Part shown: one piece after another, positions 27,720 through 37,831 of the stretch
How positions within the stretch are numbered: the first letter of the stretch is position 1
Layout of the letters: each line of letters begins with the position of its first letter
Assembly: GCA_963747735.1 (NCBI GenBank)
Contig: CAVVGE010000016.1
Location: 62,001 to 126,000 of the forward strand
Length of the DNA: 64,000 nt
DNA from: AP-15 sp963747735
GTDB lineage: Bacteria; Pseudomonadota; Alphaproteobacteria; ATCC43930; CGMCC-115725
Direction of reading: 5' to 3'
The notes under the pieces: generated by a model
Database searches by the model: none
What the model was told of the DNA's origin: nothing
What the model saw: only the letters and a program-made list of their open reading frames with translations
Position numbers and translations under genes: made by a program

Positions 27720-30347
27720 TCAGCTGATAAAGAACAGCTGGCCGGCGGTGATCATGGCGTGGTCCGACAGGGTGGCGACGAGCTGCTCGGAACCGGCGCT
27801 GCCGTGCGTGCCGGAGAACAGCTGACCGGTGCTCGTGTCATAGGCCAGGCGCTGGCTTGCTTTGGTGAAGTTGCCGGTGGTGTTGGCGACGAACAGTTTC
27901 GCCGCCTGCGCCGTCGTCAGTCTTTTCGGCGTCGCCGAGCCGCCGAGCCTGAGGTTGAAGCCGGCATTGCTGAACACCAGTTCGTTCGCCGGCGATTTGG
28001 CGAAATCTTCGACCATGTTGCTGCCGGTAGCAGCAAAGACAAACTCGTTGGCACCGGCGCCGCCGGTCATCATCGTCCTGCCGCCAGCATAGAACGCGTC
28101 ATTGCCCGCCCCGCCGACCAAAAAATCAGGACCTGCGCCGGCATGGACGATGATCCGGTCGGCGGCTGCCACCCCGGCGGCACTGACCGTGTCGCCCTTG
28201 CCGCCACCGGTCACCGTGATCGTTGCGCCGGTCACACCGGTAAAGTTCGTGCTCTTCAGGGTCAGCTTGTCGATGCCGCCGTTAAACAGCACGATTGTCT
28301 CAAAACCGGTGAACCCGGCAACAGCCAGCGTCCCGGCCGCCCCTTGCACGATCTCGTCGGCCCCGCCGCCGCCATTGACCATGCCGGCGAAGACCGCACC
28401 CGCATCGACGGTCAGCACATCATTGCCGCCGCCAAACGCCACGGCCGTCCCGCCGGTCCCGATGATCCGACCCGAATTCGTCAATGTCGTACCGGCTACA
28501 GCACCGGCGGCGACGGCGATGCCTATCGTTCCCTTGAGCGTGCCGAAATTGGTGATCCGGGCGGTGCCGCCGCCATCGAGCAGGACGCCGGTGCCGCCCG
28601 CGATCAGCGCCGCGGCCGAGCCGCTCGCGCCGTTGGTGACAACCCCGCCCGCCGACAAATGCACCCCGGCAGACCCGCCGGTATTCTCGATCGTGCCGAG
28701 ATTGGTCACGGTGCCGGCGATATTGCTCAGACCGACGCCGGGATGGGCAGTGCCGGCGGTGACGATCCGTCGATCGTTCGTCACCCTGCCGCCTTTGCCC
28801 AAATAAACGCCGGTATCGGTGGCGCTGGCGATTGTGCCGAAATTGGTGACGGTGCCGGCCGCACCTTCGATCTCTATGGCGGGGGTGGCGGCGGTGATCA
28901 GCGCCGCGGTCGCATTGCTTGCGCCGTTGGTGATCCGGCCGCCATCCCCGAGATACACACCCGCGCTTTTGGCGCTCCTGATCGTGCCGAAATTGGTAAC
29001 CGCGCCGGCGGTGTTGTGAAACGAGACAGCGGAATGGGACGTGGCCGTGTTCACGATCCTGCCGTGATTCGTGACCGTCCCGCCGGCTCCGAGATAAACG
29101 CCGGTATCGGTGGTGCTGGCGATCGTGCCGTAATTGGTCACCGTGCCGGCAGCACCTTTGACGTCCATGCCGAGCGAGGCAGCCGTGATCAGCGCCGCGG
29201 TCGCGCTGGTTGCGCCGTTGGTGATTTTGCCGCCATGCCCGAGATACACACCCGCGCTTTTGGCGCTCTTGATCGTGCCGAAATTGGTCACGGTGCCGGC
29301 CGTGCCCTTGACGAAGATGCCTTGGTCGCCGCCGGCGATGAGCCCGCCATGCTCATTCGTGACGCTGCCGCCCGACCCCAGATAGAGCCCGTCGCTTGCT
29401 CCGCTCCCGGCGCCGACACCCTCGATCGTCCCGAAATTGGTGATGGTGCCGGCGGCGCCGCGGATCACGATGGCGACTTGCGGCGACGTGATCAGCGCTG
29501 CGGCCGAGCCGGTCGCGCCATTGGTTACGCGCCCGCCGCCGCCGAGATAGACCGCGATATGCATGCCGGTGCTCTCGATCGTGCCGAAATTGGTCACGGT
29601 GCCGCTGCCGCCCGCCGTGCCGCCGATCGCAACGGCCGTCCCCGGCCCTTTGATCAGACCGCCGCTCGCGCCGCTTTCCCCGTTGGCAACGCTACCGCCG
29701 GAGACCAGAAAAACTCCTTCGCCTGCGGTCCCGGTGCCTTCGATAGCGCCGAGATTGACAACCGTGCCGGCCGCGTGACCAACGGTGACAGCGCGAATGT
29801 TTCCTTCGATGATCGCGCGCGAAGCGTTGGTAACGTCACCGCCGGCTATCAGATAAATTCCGCTGCTGTTTGTCCCGGTTCCCTCGATTGTGCCCGAATT
29901 GACGACCGTGCCGGCGGCGTGACCGATGGCGACGCCGGTGACGGCGCCTGAGATAAAGCCGTCACGGCGGTTGATCACATCGCCGCCGGCGGTCAGGTAA
30001 ACCCCACTGCTGGCTGTGCCGGTACCTTTGATCGTGCCGAGATTGCCGACCGTGCCGATCTTGCCCTCGATCACCACACCGCTGCCGGCGCCTGTGATAA
30101 GGTCGCCGGTCGAGACATTGCCGACACTGCCGCCGGCGGCTAGAACAATGCCCGCGCCGGTGGTTCCAGTGTCGATGACCGTGCCGCGATTGACGACGTT
30201 CCAGGCGGCCGCGGAGTCGCCAACAACTGCGTCGGCATTGATTACCGTGACTTTTCCGGTGCCCGTGATCGTTGTCGAGTTCCAGCTTGCCGAATTGCTG
30301 AGGACGATGGTGCTGTTATAGCTGCCGCTGTAGATCTTGCCGGCCAT
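27720..30347 (-). CDS. Large beta-solenoid repeat protein with C-terminal RTX-like segment
   Basis: 875 residues. From about residue 60 to 640 it is built of degenerate units of roughly 20-45 residues around GTVTNFGTIxSxxxxGVYLG and GGxVTNGAxxxxAALI, the layout of right-handed parallel beta-helix adhesins. Near 740-790, HAGAGPDFLVGGAGNDAFYA and MMTGGAGANEFVF resemble calcium-binding RTX nonapeptides. The C-terminus (TSTGQLFSGTHGS, GSEQLVATLSDHAMITAGQL, FFIS) looks like a type I secretion tail. No N-terminal signal peptide and no autotransporter barrel, so type I export is inferred. No hlyBD-type genes are near. Candidate surface or biofilm protein. Confidence 0.75.
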   Translation of the reverse strand: MAGKIYSGSYNSTIVLSNSASWNSTTITGTGKVTVINADAVVGDSAAAWNVVNRGTVIDTGTTGAGIVLAAGGSVGNVSTGDLITGAGSGVVIEGKIGTVGNLGTIKGTGTASSGVYLTAGGDVINRRDGFISGAVTGVAIGHAAGTVVNSGTIEGTGTNSSGIYLIAGGDVTNASRAIIEGNIRAVTVGHAAGTVVNLGAIEGTGTAGEGVFLVSGGSVANGESGASGGLIKGPGTAVAIGGTAGGSGTVTNFGTIESTGMHIAVYLGGGGRVTNGATGSAAALITSPQVAIVIRGAAGTITNFGTIEGVGAGSGASDGLYLGSGGSVTNEHGGLIAGGDQGIFVKGTAGTVTNFGTIKSAKSAGVYLGHGGKITNGATSATAALITAASLGMDVKGAAGTVTNYGTIASTTDTGVYLGAGGTVTNHGRIVNTATSHSAVSFHNTAGAVTNFGTIRSAKSAGVYLGDGGRITNGASNATAALITAATPAIEIEGAAGTVTNFGTIASATDTGVYLGKGGRVTNDRRIVTAGTAHPGVGLSNIAGTVTNLGTIENTGGSAGVHLSAGGVVTNGASGSAAALIAGGTGVLLDGGGTARITNFGTLKGTIGIAVAAGAVAGTTLTNSGRIIGTGGTAVAFGGGNDVLTVDAGAVFAGMVNGGGGADEIVQGAAGTLAVAGFTGFETIVLFNGGIDKLTLKSTNFTGVTGATITVTGGGKGDTVSAAGVAAADRIIVHAGAGPDFLVGGAGNDAFYAGGRTMMTGGAGANEFVFAATGSNMVEDFAKSPANELVFSNAGFNLRLGGSATPKRLTTAQAAKLFVANTTGNFTKASQRLAYDTSTGQLFSGTHGSAGSEQLVATLSDHAMITAGQLFFIS

Positions 30348-30490
30348 GTTGTCTCAGCCTCAGCCTCCGGTGCTGAGCGCCGGGACGGCCGTCAGCAATG
30401 TGTAGTTAACTTTGCTATCCTGGGGCTGTTTTTGTTAACACCTTAAGGATCGTCTTTATAATACCGCCTTAAAACGGATGCAGCAAAGCC

Positions 30491-31504
30491 TCAGCTGTAT
30501 CGTCGATCGGCGCCGTTGGCGGCGGGGATGGTGTGCGCGGCTGCCGTGTCGTAGAGGTGGCAGGCGACGAGGCGGCCTTCGACTTCGGCGAGCGCCGGCT
30601 CATCGCGTGAGCAGCGCGCCATCGCGTGCGGGCAGCGCGGGTGGAAGTGGCAGCCCGGCGGCGGGTTCAACGGGCTCGGCACCTCGCCCGCGAGGATGAT
30701 CTCGTCTCGCCGCTCGTCGGGATGGCTCGGCAATGCGGCGGAAAAGAGGGCCTCGGTATAGGGGTGCTTTGGCGAGCGGGCGATGGTCTGCGCGTCGCCG
30801 CTTTCGACGATCTGGCCCAGATACATGACCACGATCGTATGGCTCATATGGGCGACGGCGGCGAGGTCGTGCGCGATAAAAAGGTAGGAAAGCCCGAGCT
30901 CGCTCTGCAGATCGCGCAGCAAGTTGAGGATTTGTGCGCGGATCGACACGTCGAGCGCCGAGACCGGCTCGTCGAGCACGATGAGCTTTGGCGACAGGGA
31001 CAGCGCGCGGGCGATGGCGATGCGCTGGCGCTGCCCGCCCGAAAATTCGTGCGGAAAGAGATCGGCCGCTCGGTGCGGCAACCCGACGAGGTCGAGCAGA
31101 TCGAGGACGCGACGGCGCGCCCCGCCGGCCGGCAGGCGCTCGTTGGTGACGAGCGGCTCGGCGACGATTGCGGCGACCCGCATCCGCGGGTTCAGCGACG
31201 CATAGGGATCCTGAAACACCGCCTGGACAGATTTGCGATATTGCCGGCGGCCGGCGCTGTCGAGCTCGTGCAAATCGCGCCCGTCGAAGCGGATGCTGCC
31301 GCCGCTCGGCTCTTCGAGCCCGAGCACCAGCTTCGCCGTTGTCGTCTTGCCGCAGCCGCTCTCACCGACGACGCCGAGCGTGCGCCCGGCCTCGATCGCG
31401 AACGACACCCGGTCGACCGCCCGCACGACGCCGGTGTCGCCGCCGAAAAAGCCGCGCCTGGCGCGGAAATGCTTGCTGACGGCCACCGCTTCGAGGATGG
31501 CCAT
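30491..31504 (-). CDS. dppF: Peptide-type ABC transporter ATP-binding protein (DppF/OppF-like)
   Basis: 337 residues. Walker A GESGCGKTT, signature FSGGQRQRIAIARAL, Walker B LIVLDEPVSALD, H-loop FIAHDL. The C-terminal oligopeptide/dipeptide domain HPYTEALFSAALP and PPPGCHFHPRCPHAMARC carries the conserved Cys cluster of the family. It is the last gene of the operon and starts inside the stop of the partner ATPase (TGATG at 31504). Confidence 0.92.
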   Translation of the reverse strand: MAILEAVAVSKHFRARRGFFGGDTGVVRAVDRVSFAIEAGRTLGVVGESGCGKTTTAKLVLGLEEPSGGSIRFDGRDLHELDSAGRRQYRKSVQAVFQDPYASLNPRMRVAAIVAEPLVTNERLPAGGARRRVLDLLDLVGLPHRAADLFPHEFSGGQRQRIAIARALSLSPKLIVLDEPVSALDVSIRAQILNLLRDLQSELGLSYLFIAHDLAAVAHMSHTIVVMYLGQIVESGDAQTIARSPKHPYTEALFSAALPSHPDERRDEIILAGEVPSPLNPPPGCHFHPRCPHAMARCSRDEPALAEVEGRLVACHLYDTAAAHTIPAANGADRRYS

Positions 31505-32589
31505 CAGAAGGCTCCATTCCCCAGCGCCGCACGCGCGCCATCGTCCCCACCGGCGCGCGAGGCGGCGAGCCAGCAGCGCGCGGTGCGGCCCTCGCCCGGC
31601 ATAAATTCGGGCGGCGTCTCGGCGCGGCACCGGTCGAACGCCAGCGGGCAGCGCGGCGCGAACGAGCAGCCGGGCGGCAATGCCGACATGTCGGGAGGCT
31701 GGCCGTCGATCGCGGTCAGCCGCTGGCGGCTGTCGCTCATCCGCGGGATCGAGTTTAAGAGCGCCTCGGTATAGGGATGGATCGGCCGGTTGAAGACCTG
31801 GGAGACCGGCCCTGATTCGACGACGCGCCCGGCATACATGACCGCGAGCTGGTCGCACATCTTGGCGACGATGCCGAGATTGTGGGTGATAAAAATGAGG
31901 GCGAGGCCGTGCGCCCGCTGCAGGTCGCGCAGCAGGGCGAGGTATTGCGCCTGGATCGTCAGGTCGAGGCTGGTGGTCGGCTCGTCGGCGATCAACAGGC
32001 GCGGCTCGCAAGAGATGCCGATCGCACCGACGATGCGCTGGCGCATGCCGCCCGACATCTCGTGCGGGTATTGCGTGACCCGGGTTTCGGGCGACGGGAT
32101 GCGCACAGACTTCAACAGCTCGCACGCCCGTCTCCAGGCGGTCGCACGCGAGGCGCCTTCATGCACCCGGAGCGGCTCGCCGACCTGGTCGCCGATCGTG
32201 AACAGCGGGTTTAAGGACGCCATCGGGTCTTGCAGGATCATCGCGATCCGCTTGCCCCGCACCCGGCGCATCTGCTCGTCTGATTTTTTGCACAGGTCCT
32301 CGCCCTCGAACAGCATCTGCCCGCCGACGATCCGCGCCGCCGGCGGCAGGACGCGCAGGATGGTCAGTGCCAGCGTGCTTTTGCCCGAGCCCGACTCGCC
32401 GACGATGCCCAAGGTCTCGCCGGCCCTGATCGACAGCGACACCTCATCGACCGCACGCACGACGCGCGTCCCCTGACCCGAAACATAATGGGTCGACAGG
32501 TTCTTCAGCTCGAGCAGCGGGGCAGCTTTCGCCGGCGCCCGTTGCGCGGCCGCTTCATAGCTGGCGGAGCTGGGGGTCGAGCTTGACAC
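31504..32589 (-). CDS. dppD: Peptide-type ABC transporter ATP-binding protein (DppD/OppD-like)
   Basis: 361 residues. Walker A GESGSGKST, Q-loop region ILQDPMASLNPLF, signature MSGGMRQRIVGAIG, Walker B LLIADEPTTSLD, and the C-terminal PPGCSFAPRCPLAFDRC motif. The N-terminal ~20 residues overlap the end of dppC by 35 bp; no better internal start is seen. It pairs with the following DppF-type ATPase to power import. Confidence 0.92.
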   Translation of the reverse strand: MSSSTPSSASYEAAAQRAPAKAAPLLELKNLSTHYVSGQGTRVVRAVDEVSLSIRAGETLGIVGESGSGKSTLALTILRVLPPAARIVGGQMLFEGEDLCKKSDEQMRRVRGKRIAMILQDPMASLNPLFTIGDQVGEPLRVHEGASRATAWRRACELLKSVRIPSPETRVTQYPHEMSGGMRQRIVGAIGISCEPRLLIADEPTTSLDLTIQAQYLALLRDLQRAHGLALIFITHNLGIVAKMCDQLAVMYAGRVVESGPVSQVFNRPIHPYTEALLNSIPRMSDSRQRLTAIDGQPPDMSALPPGCSFAPRCPLAFDRCRAETPPEFMPGEGRTARCWLAASRAGGDDGARAALGNGAF

Positions 32590-33454
32590 GGAGCCAGTCG
32601 CCGAGAAGGTTGGCCGACAGCACCATCAGCATGATGCAGCAGCCCGGGAACACGGTCAGCCACCAATAGCCCACCATCATCCCCTGCTTGCCGTCGCTGA
32701 GCATCAGCCCCCAGGCCGGCTGCGGCGGCGGCACGCCGACCCCGAGAAACGACAAGGACGCCTCGGCGATGATGACGACGCCGAGCATCAGGGTGCCGAG
32801 CACGATCGCCGAATTCAGCACATTGGGCAGGATGTGGCGCAGCATGATCGTCGGCTTCGAGCAGCCGGCGACGATCGCCAGCCGGACGAACTCGCGCTCC
32901 TTCAACGAGAGCACCTCGGCGCGGATGATCCGCGCATAGCGGGTCCAATAGACCGCACCGAGGATGATCACGATGTTCCACATGCTCGGGCCGACGATCG
33001 CCGCCAGGAAAATCGCGAAGGTCAACGCCGGCAAAGCGAGCCAGGTGTCGGTGAGCCGCATGATCACCTGGTCGACCCAGCCGCCGAGATAGCCCGAGAT
33101 GATGCCGAGCGCGGTGCCGAGGACCCCGGCGAAGATCACCGCGGTAAAGCCGACCACCATCGACACCCGCGCGCCGAAAATCAGCCGCGACAGCACATCG
33201 CGGCCGAGCTGGTCGGTGCCGAGCAGGTATCGGGCGCTGCCGCCGGCTTCCCAGAACGGCGGCTTGAATCGCGCCGCGAGGCTGCCGATTTCGGGATTGT
33301 GCGGGGCCAGCAGATTGGCAAAGATCGCGACCAGCGTGATCACCGCAAAGATCGTGCTCGGCACCAGCGGGAAGTCCGGCCGCCGGATAAAGGCAAAGCG
33401 CGACGGGCGCTCCAGACCTAGAGCGACGGTTTCAACCGGCGAGATTACCGTCAT
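32555..33454 (-). CDS. dppC: Peptide-type ABC transporter permease (DppC-like)
   Basis: 299 residues with six membrane helices and an N-terminal OppC-type extension (HNPEIGSLAARFKPPFW). The EAA coupling loop region reads VRLAIVAGCSKPTIMLRHIL followed by PNVLNSAIVLG. LLGTDQLGRDVLSRLIFGAR is the typical DppC motif. It starts 6 bp after dppB and overlaps dppD. Confidence 0.92.
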   Translation of the reverse strand: MTVISPVETVALGLERPSRFAFIRRPDFPLVPSTIFAVITLVAIFANLLAPHNPEIGSLAARFKPPFWEAGGSARYLLGTDQLGRDVLSRLIFGARVSMVVGFTAVIFAGVLGTALGIISGYLGGWVDQVIMRLTDTWLALPALTFAIFLAAIVGPSMWNIVIILGAVYWTRYARIIRAEVLSLKEREFVRLAIVAGCSKPTIMLRHILPNVLNSAIVLGTLMLGVVIIAEASLSFLGVGVPPPQPAWGLMLSDGKQGMMVGYWWLTVFPGCCIMLMVLSANLLGDWLRVKLDPQLRQL

Positions 33455-33460
33455 AGCGGG

Positions 33461-34381
33461 TCAGCTCCCCAATCGGATGCGGGGGTCGATCAAGGCGTAG
33501 CAAATATCGACCAAGAGGTTGACGGCGATGATCATCGCACCCCCCATCAGCACAACCCCCTGCACGATCGGGAAGTCGCGGAAGGTGATGCCCTCGTAGA
33601 GCAGGCGCCCGATGCCGGGCCAGGCGAACACGGTTTCGACCACCACCGCGACATTGACCATGATCACGAGGTTGACCCCGGCCAGGGTCAAGACCGGGAT
33701 CAGCGCGTTCTTGAACGCGTGCTTGGCGATGACGAGTGATTGCGGCAATCCCTTGATGCGGGCGAGCTTGACGTATTCCGAGCCCAGGACTTCGAGCATC
33801 GACGAGCGCGTCAGCCGCATATGGGTCGCGGCGAAATACCAGCCCAAGGCGAAGGCCGGCATGACCAGATGGGCGGGGCTGCCGGCACCCGAGGACGGCA
33901 GCCAGCGCAGATAGACCGAAAAGAACAGGATCATCAAGAGCCCGATCCAGAAGGCCGGCATCGACAGGCCGAGAAGCGCGAACAATTTGCCGACATTGTC
34001 CCAAAACCGGCCGACCCGAACCGCGGCGATGATGCCCGACGGGATGCCGATCGCCAGCGAAAAGGTCATCGCCACCGCCGCCAGCATCAGCGAGTTGGGC
34101 AGCCGCGACAGATAGAGCCCCATGACCGGCACGCGGTAATAGAACGACTGGCCGAGATCGCCGTGGGCGAGGCTCCACATGAAGATCCAGTATTGCGTCC
34201 AGAGCGGCCGGTCGAGGCCGAACTGGTGGTGAATGGCGGCGATGTCGGCCTCGCTGGCGCCGGGCTCGACCAACAGCGAGGCCGGGTCGCCGGTGACCCG
34301 AACGAAAAAGAAGATCGTCAACGACAACAGGAACAGCGACAGAATCGAATAGGCGACCCGCCTGCCGATATACTGCTTCAT
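33461..34381 (-). CDS. dppB: Peptide-type ABC transporter permease (DppB-like)
   Basis: 306 residues, six membrane helices. RVAYSILSLFLLSLTIFFFV starts it; GLDRPLWTQYWIFMWSLAHG and DLGQSFYYRVPVMGLYLSRL are standard DppB segments; the EAA-type loop is ARIKGLPQSLVIAKHAFKNA. The C-terminus INLLVDI-like AVNLLVDICYALIDPRIRLG is typical. It follows the four binding-protein genes by 45 bp. Confidence 0.92.
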   Translation of the reverse strand: MKQYIGRRVAYSILSLFLLSLTIFFFVRVTGDPASLLVEPGASEADIAAIHHQFGLDRPLWTQYWIFMWSLAHGDLGQSFYYRVPVMGLYLSRLPNSLMLAAVAMTFSLAIGIPSGIIAAVRVGRFWDNVGKLFALLGLSMPAFWIGLLMILFFSVYLRWLPSSGAGSPAHLVMPAFALGWYFAATHMRLTRSSMLEVLGSEYVKLARIKGLPQSLVIAKHAFKNALIPVLTLAGVNLVIMVNVAVVVETVFAWPGIGRLLYEGITFRDFPIVQGVVLMGGAMIIAVNLLVDICYALIDPRIRLGS

Positions 34382-34426
34382 GGCGTCCTCAACTCCCGGC
34401 CGCTCATCTCCCGTCCTCCACCGCGG

Positions 34427-36022
34427 CTAAGCCCCTTTGATCGTGATGTCCTCGAAGGGGGCGGTATAGGCAAATCCGGGGATCAGGCCGAACCCCAACT
34501 CCCCGACCCGCGGGCCAACTCCATTCAAAAAACCGAGCAGCCAAACGGGCGCGTAGATCGCCTTGTCGTAGACCAGCTGCTGCATCTTGGCGAGGATCGC
34601 AGCGCGCTTTTTCGGATCGAGCTCGCCCGCCTGCTTGGCGAACAGCTCATCGATGTCGGGGTAGCTGCCATAGACATAAGGGCCGCCCTTGACGACGAAC
34701 GCCGCGAGCCGGGTCGTCGCATCGCCAAAGGCGCCGGAGGCACCGCGCAGAATCCCATGGCCGTACTTTTTGCCGGCATATCCGGCGAGAAACCCGGCAC
34801 GTTCGATCGGCTGCAACCGGGTGCGGATGCCGATCTGCCCCAAGCCATCGACAATCGCCTCGCCCATGTTCGCGTAGGAGCTGTCGCAATAAAACAGCCC
34901 GGCGTCAAAGCCGTTCGGATAGCCGGCCTCGGTCAGCAATTTCTTGGCCTTGACCGGATCGTAGACGGCGGCCGGCGGCTGCCAATAGTAATCGAAGCTG
35001 TCGGGGATGATGCTGTTGTTGATTTTGCAATAGCCGAGAAACAGCGCCTTGTTCATCCCGTCGCGGTCGAGCGCCAGATTGGCCGCCTGGCGGACCCGCA
35101 GATCGTGCCACGGCGATTTCGGGTCCCACTGGTCGGGAAAATAGACCCAGTTCGACGCCTGCAGCACGACCGGCTTCAAGGTCAGCCCCGGGGTGCGGCG
35201 CAAATCCTCGGCCAGCTCGCCGCGGATCGAGTAGGCGATATCGACCTCGCCGCGCTTCAAGGCGGCAAGCCGCGTCGTCTCGTCAGGAATGACCTTCATG
35301 ACGAGGCGCTTGACCGAGGGCGTCTTGCGCCAATACCCCTCGAACGCTTCGAGCACCAGCTCGACGCCCGGATTGAACGACACGAATTTGTAGGGACCGG
35401 CGCCGATCGGCGCCTTTTTGAAGCCGTCGTCGCCGACTTTCTCGACGTATTTTTTCGGGACGACCCAGCTGGCGCCGCTGGCGGTCGCGTAAAAGGTCAT
35501 GAAGTCGGGCCACGGCGCCTTCAGCTTGAACCGTACATGCTGCGGATCAGGGGTTTCGATCGCCGCCACTCGCGAATGCAGCAAATCGTGCGAGGCGCCG
35601 CGATAGCGCTCGAACGAGAATTTCACATCCTCGGCGGTGACCGGGTCGCCATTGTGGAATTTCGCATCCTTGCGCAGGACGAACTCGTAGCCGAGCCCAT
35701 CCTCGGCGGCTGACCAGGATTCGGCGAGGCTCGGCGCCCGCAGCTTCCCCGGCATCGGCTTTACCAGCGCGTCGTGCAGCGCGTAGAGCACCATAAACGG
35801 GGTGATGATCCCCTGGGTCTCGGCCGGGTCGAACCAGGTCGGCGACAGCGAGACGTGGACGCCCCAGTTGAGCTGGCCCGCCGGGATAGCTGGCGGCTTT
35901 GGCCGGTCCGGCAGCACCCGCGGCGACGCCAAGGGCGGTCAAAGCCAGGAGTTGCGTCGGGTCAGCGCCGCCGCATTGCCGTCGATCGCATTCTTTTTAT
36001 CGTTGCCGGCGACAGCGCCCAT
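34427..36022 (-). pseudogene. dppA: Peptide-type ABC binding protein 1 (DppA-like) with frameshifted Tat signal
   Basis: From about 35895 downward it is an intact family-5 solute-binding protein: HVSLSPTWFDPAETQGIITP, LPGKLRAPSLAESW-type region, KKAPIGAGPYKFVSFNPGVE, ending AYTAPFEDITIKGA. Upstream, the ATG at 36022 opens into NAAALTRR and then a TGA. The twin-arginine leader continues in another frame (LLALTALGVAAGAAGPAKAA) and returns to the first frame at IPAGQLNWG. Two compensating indels (near 35955 and 35895) are needed to rebuild a leader like those of the three paralogues upstream. If real, the protein cannot be exported. An internal ATG at 35932 gives 501 residues without a signal. 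Confidence 0.7.
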
Positions 36023-36133
36023 CCGCTTCCTCCTTACAGCCCCCTTACAGAGTCTTGAGCCGACTGTAGCCGAGCCGGACGGAATTGTCTCGGCCAATCT
36101 CCGGCGCTCACGGCGTGGTGAGCGCGGCCGGCA

Positions 36134-37720
36134 TCAGGCGCCCTTGATCGTGATGTCCTCGAAGGGGGCGGTGTAGGCAAAGCCCGGGATCAGCCCGAAC
36201 GCCGACTCTCCGACGCGCGGCCCAACGCCGTTCAGAAAGCCCAGCTGCCAGATCGGCGCGTAGATCGCCTTGTCGTAGACGAGCTGCTGCATCTTGGTGA
36301 GGATCGCCGCCCGTTTCGTCTGGTTGACCTCATCGGCCTGCTGCGGGTAGAGCGCGTCGATGTCGGGATAGCTGCCATAGGCGTAGGCGCCGCCTTTGAC
36401 GACAAAGGAGGCGAGCCGGGTGGCGGCGTTGCCAAAGGCGCCGCTCGCCCCCTGAATGATGCCGCGCGTGTACTTCTGGCTGGTGTAGCCGGCGAAAAAG
36501 CCGGCGCGCTCGATCGGCTGCATTTTCACCCGGATGCCGAGCTGCTGAAGGTTGTCGATCGAAACCTCGGCCATGTTCGAATACGAGCTGTCGCAATACA
36601 TGAACCCGGCGTCGAAGCCATTGGGATAGCCCGCCTCCGCCAGCAATTTCTTGGCCTTCTTGGGGTCGTAGACCGCCGCCGGCGGTTGCCAATAAAAGTC
36701 GAAGGTATAGGGGACGATGCTGTCGGTGGTCTTGCAATAGCCGAGAAACAGGGCCTGGCTCATCCCTTCCCGGTCGATCGCCAGATTGGCGGCCTGGCGG
36801 ACGCGCAGATCGTGCCAGGGCGATTTCGGATCCCATTGCTCGGGGAAATAGAGCCAGTTCGGCGCCTGCAACACCACCGGCTTCAGGCTCAATCCTTTGC
36901 TCTTGCGCAGCTCGTCGGCCAATTCGCCGCGGATCGAATAGGCGATATCGACCTCGCCGCGCTTCAATGCGGCGAGCCGCGTCGCCTCGTCCGGGATCAC
37001 CTTCATGACGAGCCGCTTGACCGCCGGGCTCTTGCGCCAGTAGCCGTCGAAGGCTTCGAGCACCAGCTCGACTCCCGGTGTGAACGACACGAACTTGTAG
37101 GGGCCGGCCCCGATCGGCGCGCGCTTGAAGCCGTCGTCGCCGACCTTCTCGACATATTTCTTCGGCACTATCCAGCCCGAGCCGCTGGCGTTCGAATAGA
37201 ACATCAGAAAATCGGGCCACGGGTTTTTCAGCTTGAAACGGACATGCCGCGGGTCGGGAGTTTCGATCGCCGCCACGTTCTTCTTCATCAGATCGTGCGC
37301 CGCCCCCTTGTAGCGCTCGAACGAGAACTTGACGTCTTCGGCCGTGACCGGCTCGCCATTGTGAAACTTGACACCTTGGCGCAGCACGAACTCGTAGCTG
37401 AGGCCGTCCTCCGAAGCCGACCAGGATTCGGCGAGACACGGCGCCTGCGACTTGCCGGGCATCGGCTTGACCATCGCGTCGTGCAGCGCATAGAGCACCA
37501 TAAAGGGGGTGATGATCCCCTGGGTCTCGGCCGGGTCGAACCAGGAGGGCGCCAACGAGACGTGCACCGCCCACGTCAACTGTCCCGCCGGGGGAGCCGC
37601 CGCAGCCGGAGCCGCCGCACCGGCGGCAAGACCGAGCGCGGTCATCGCCATCATCTCGCGCCGGGTCAGCCCGTTCGACCCGCCGTTCAGCTCGCTTTTT
37701 TGCCAGTCGCCCGAAACCAT
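36134..37720 (-). CDS. dppA: Peptide-type ABC binding protein 2 (DppA-like)
   Basis: 528 residues with a twin-arginine leader: NGLTRREMMAMTALGLAAG then AAAPAAAAPP. The mature part is a family-5 solute-binding protein: HVSLAPSWFDPAETQGIITP, FMVLYALHDAMVKPMPGK, LSYEFVLRQGVKFHNGEPVT, APIGAGPYKFVSFTPGVELV, ending AYTAPFEDITIKGA. Gene 3 of the operon. The 111-bp spacer downstream resembles the next spacer, which suggests that whole gene-plus-spacer units were duplicated. Confidence 0.92.
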   Translation of the reverse strand: MVSGDWQKSELNGGSNGLTRREMMAMTALGLAAGAAAPAAAAPPAGQLTWAVHVSLAPSWFDPAETQGIITPFMVLYALHDAMVKPMPGKSQAPCLAESWSASEDGLSYEFVLRQGVKFHNGEPVTAEDVKFSFERYKGAAHDLMKKNVAAIETPDPRHVRFKLKNPWPDFLMFYSNASGSGWIVPKKYVEKVGDDGFKRAPIGAGPYKFVSFTPGVELVLEAFDGYWRKSPAVKRLVMKVIPDEATRLAALKRGEVDIAYSIRGELADELRKSKGLSLKPVVLQAPNWLYFPEQWDPKSPWHDLRVRQAANLAIDREGMSQALFLGYCKTTDSIVPYTFDFYWQPPAAVYDPKKAKKLLAEAGYPNGFDAGFMYCDSSYSNMAEVSIDNLQQLGIRVKMQPIERAGFFAGYTSQKYTRGIIQGASGAFGNAATRLASFVVKGGAYAYGSYPDIDALYPQQADEVNQTKRAAILTKMQQLVYDKAIYAPIWQLGFLNGVGPRVGESAFGLIPGFAYTAPFEDITIKGA

Positions 37721-37831
37721 CTGCGCGCTCCCTCCCTTACATCACCCTTACGGGTCGGTGTTGGCGCGCAATGTAAACGAGCTTTGCGGGATTGTCTCGG
37801 CCAATCTCCCGCGATCGGGCGCGGGCTCTCG

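Noticed and set aside
27759..29951. A 730-codon plus-strand frame opposite the beta-solenoid gene
   Set aside because: Repetitive, composition-driven antisense frame; the minus-strand product has clear solenoid and RTX features.
27720..30347. Classical autotransporter reading of the repeat protein
   Set aside because: No signal peptide and no C-terminal beta-barrel with terminal aromatic residue; RTX-like segments fit type I secretion better.
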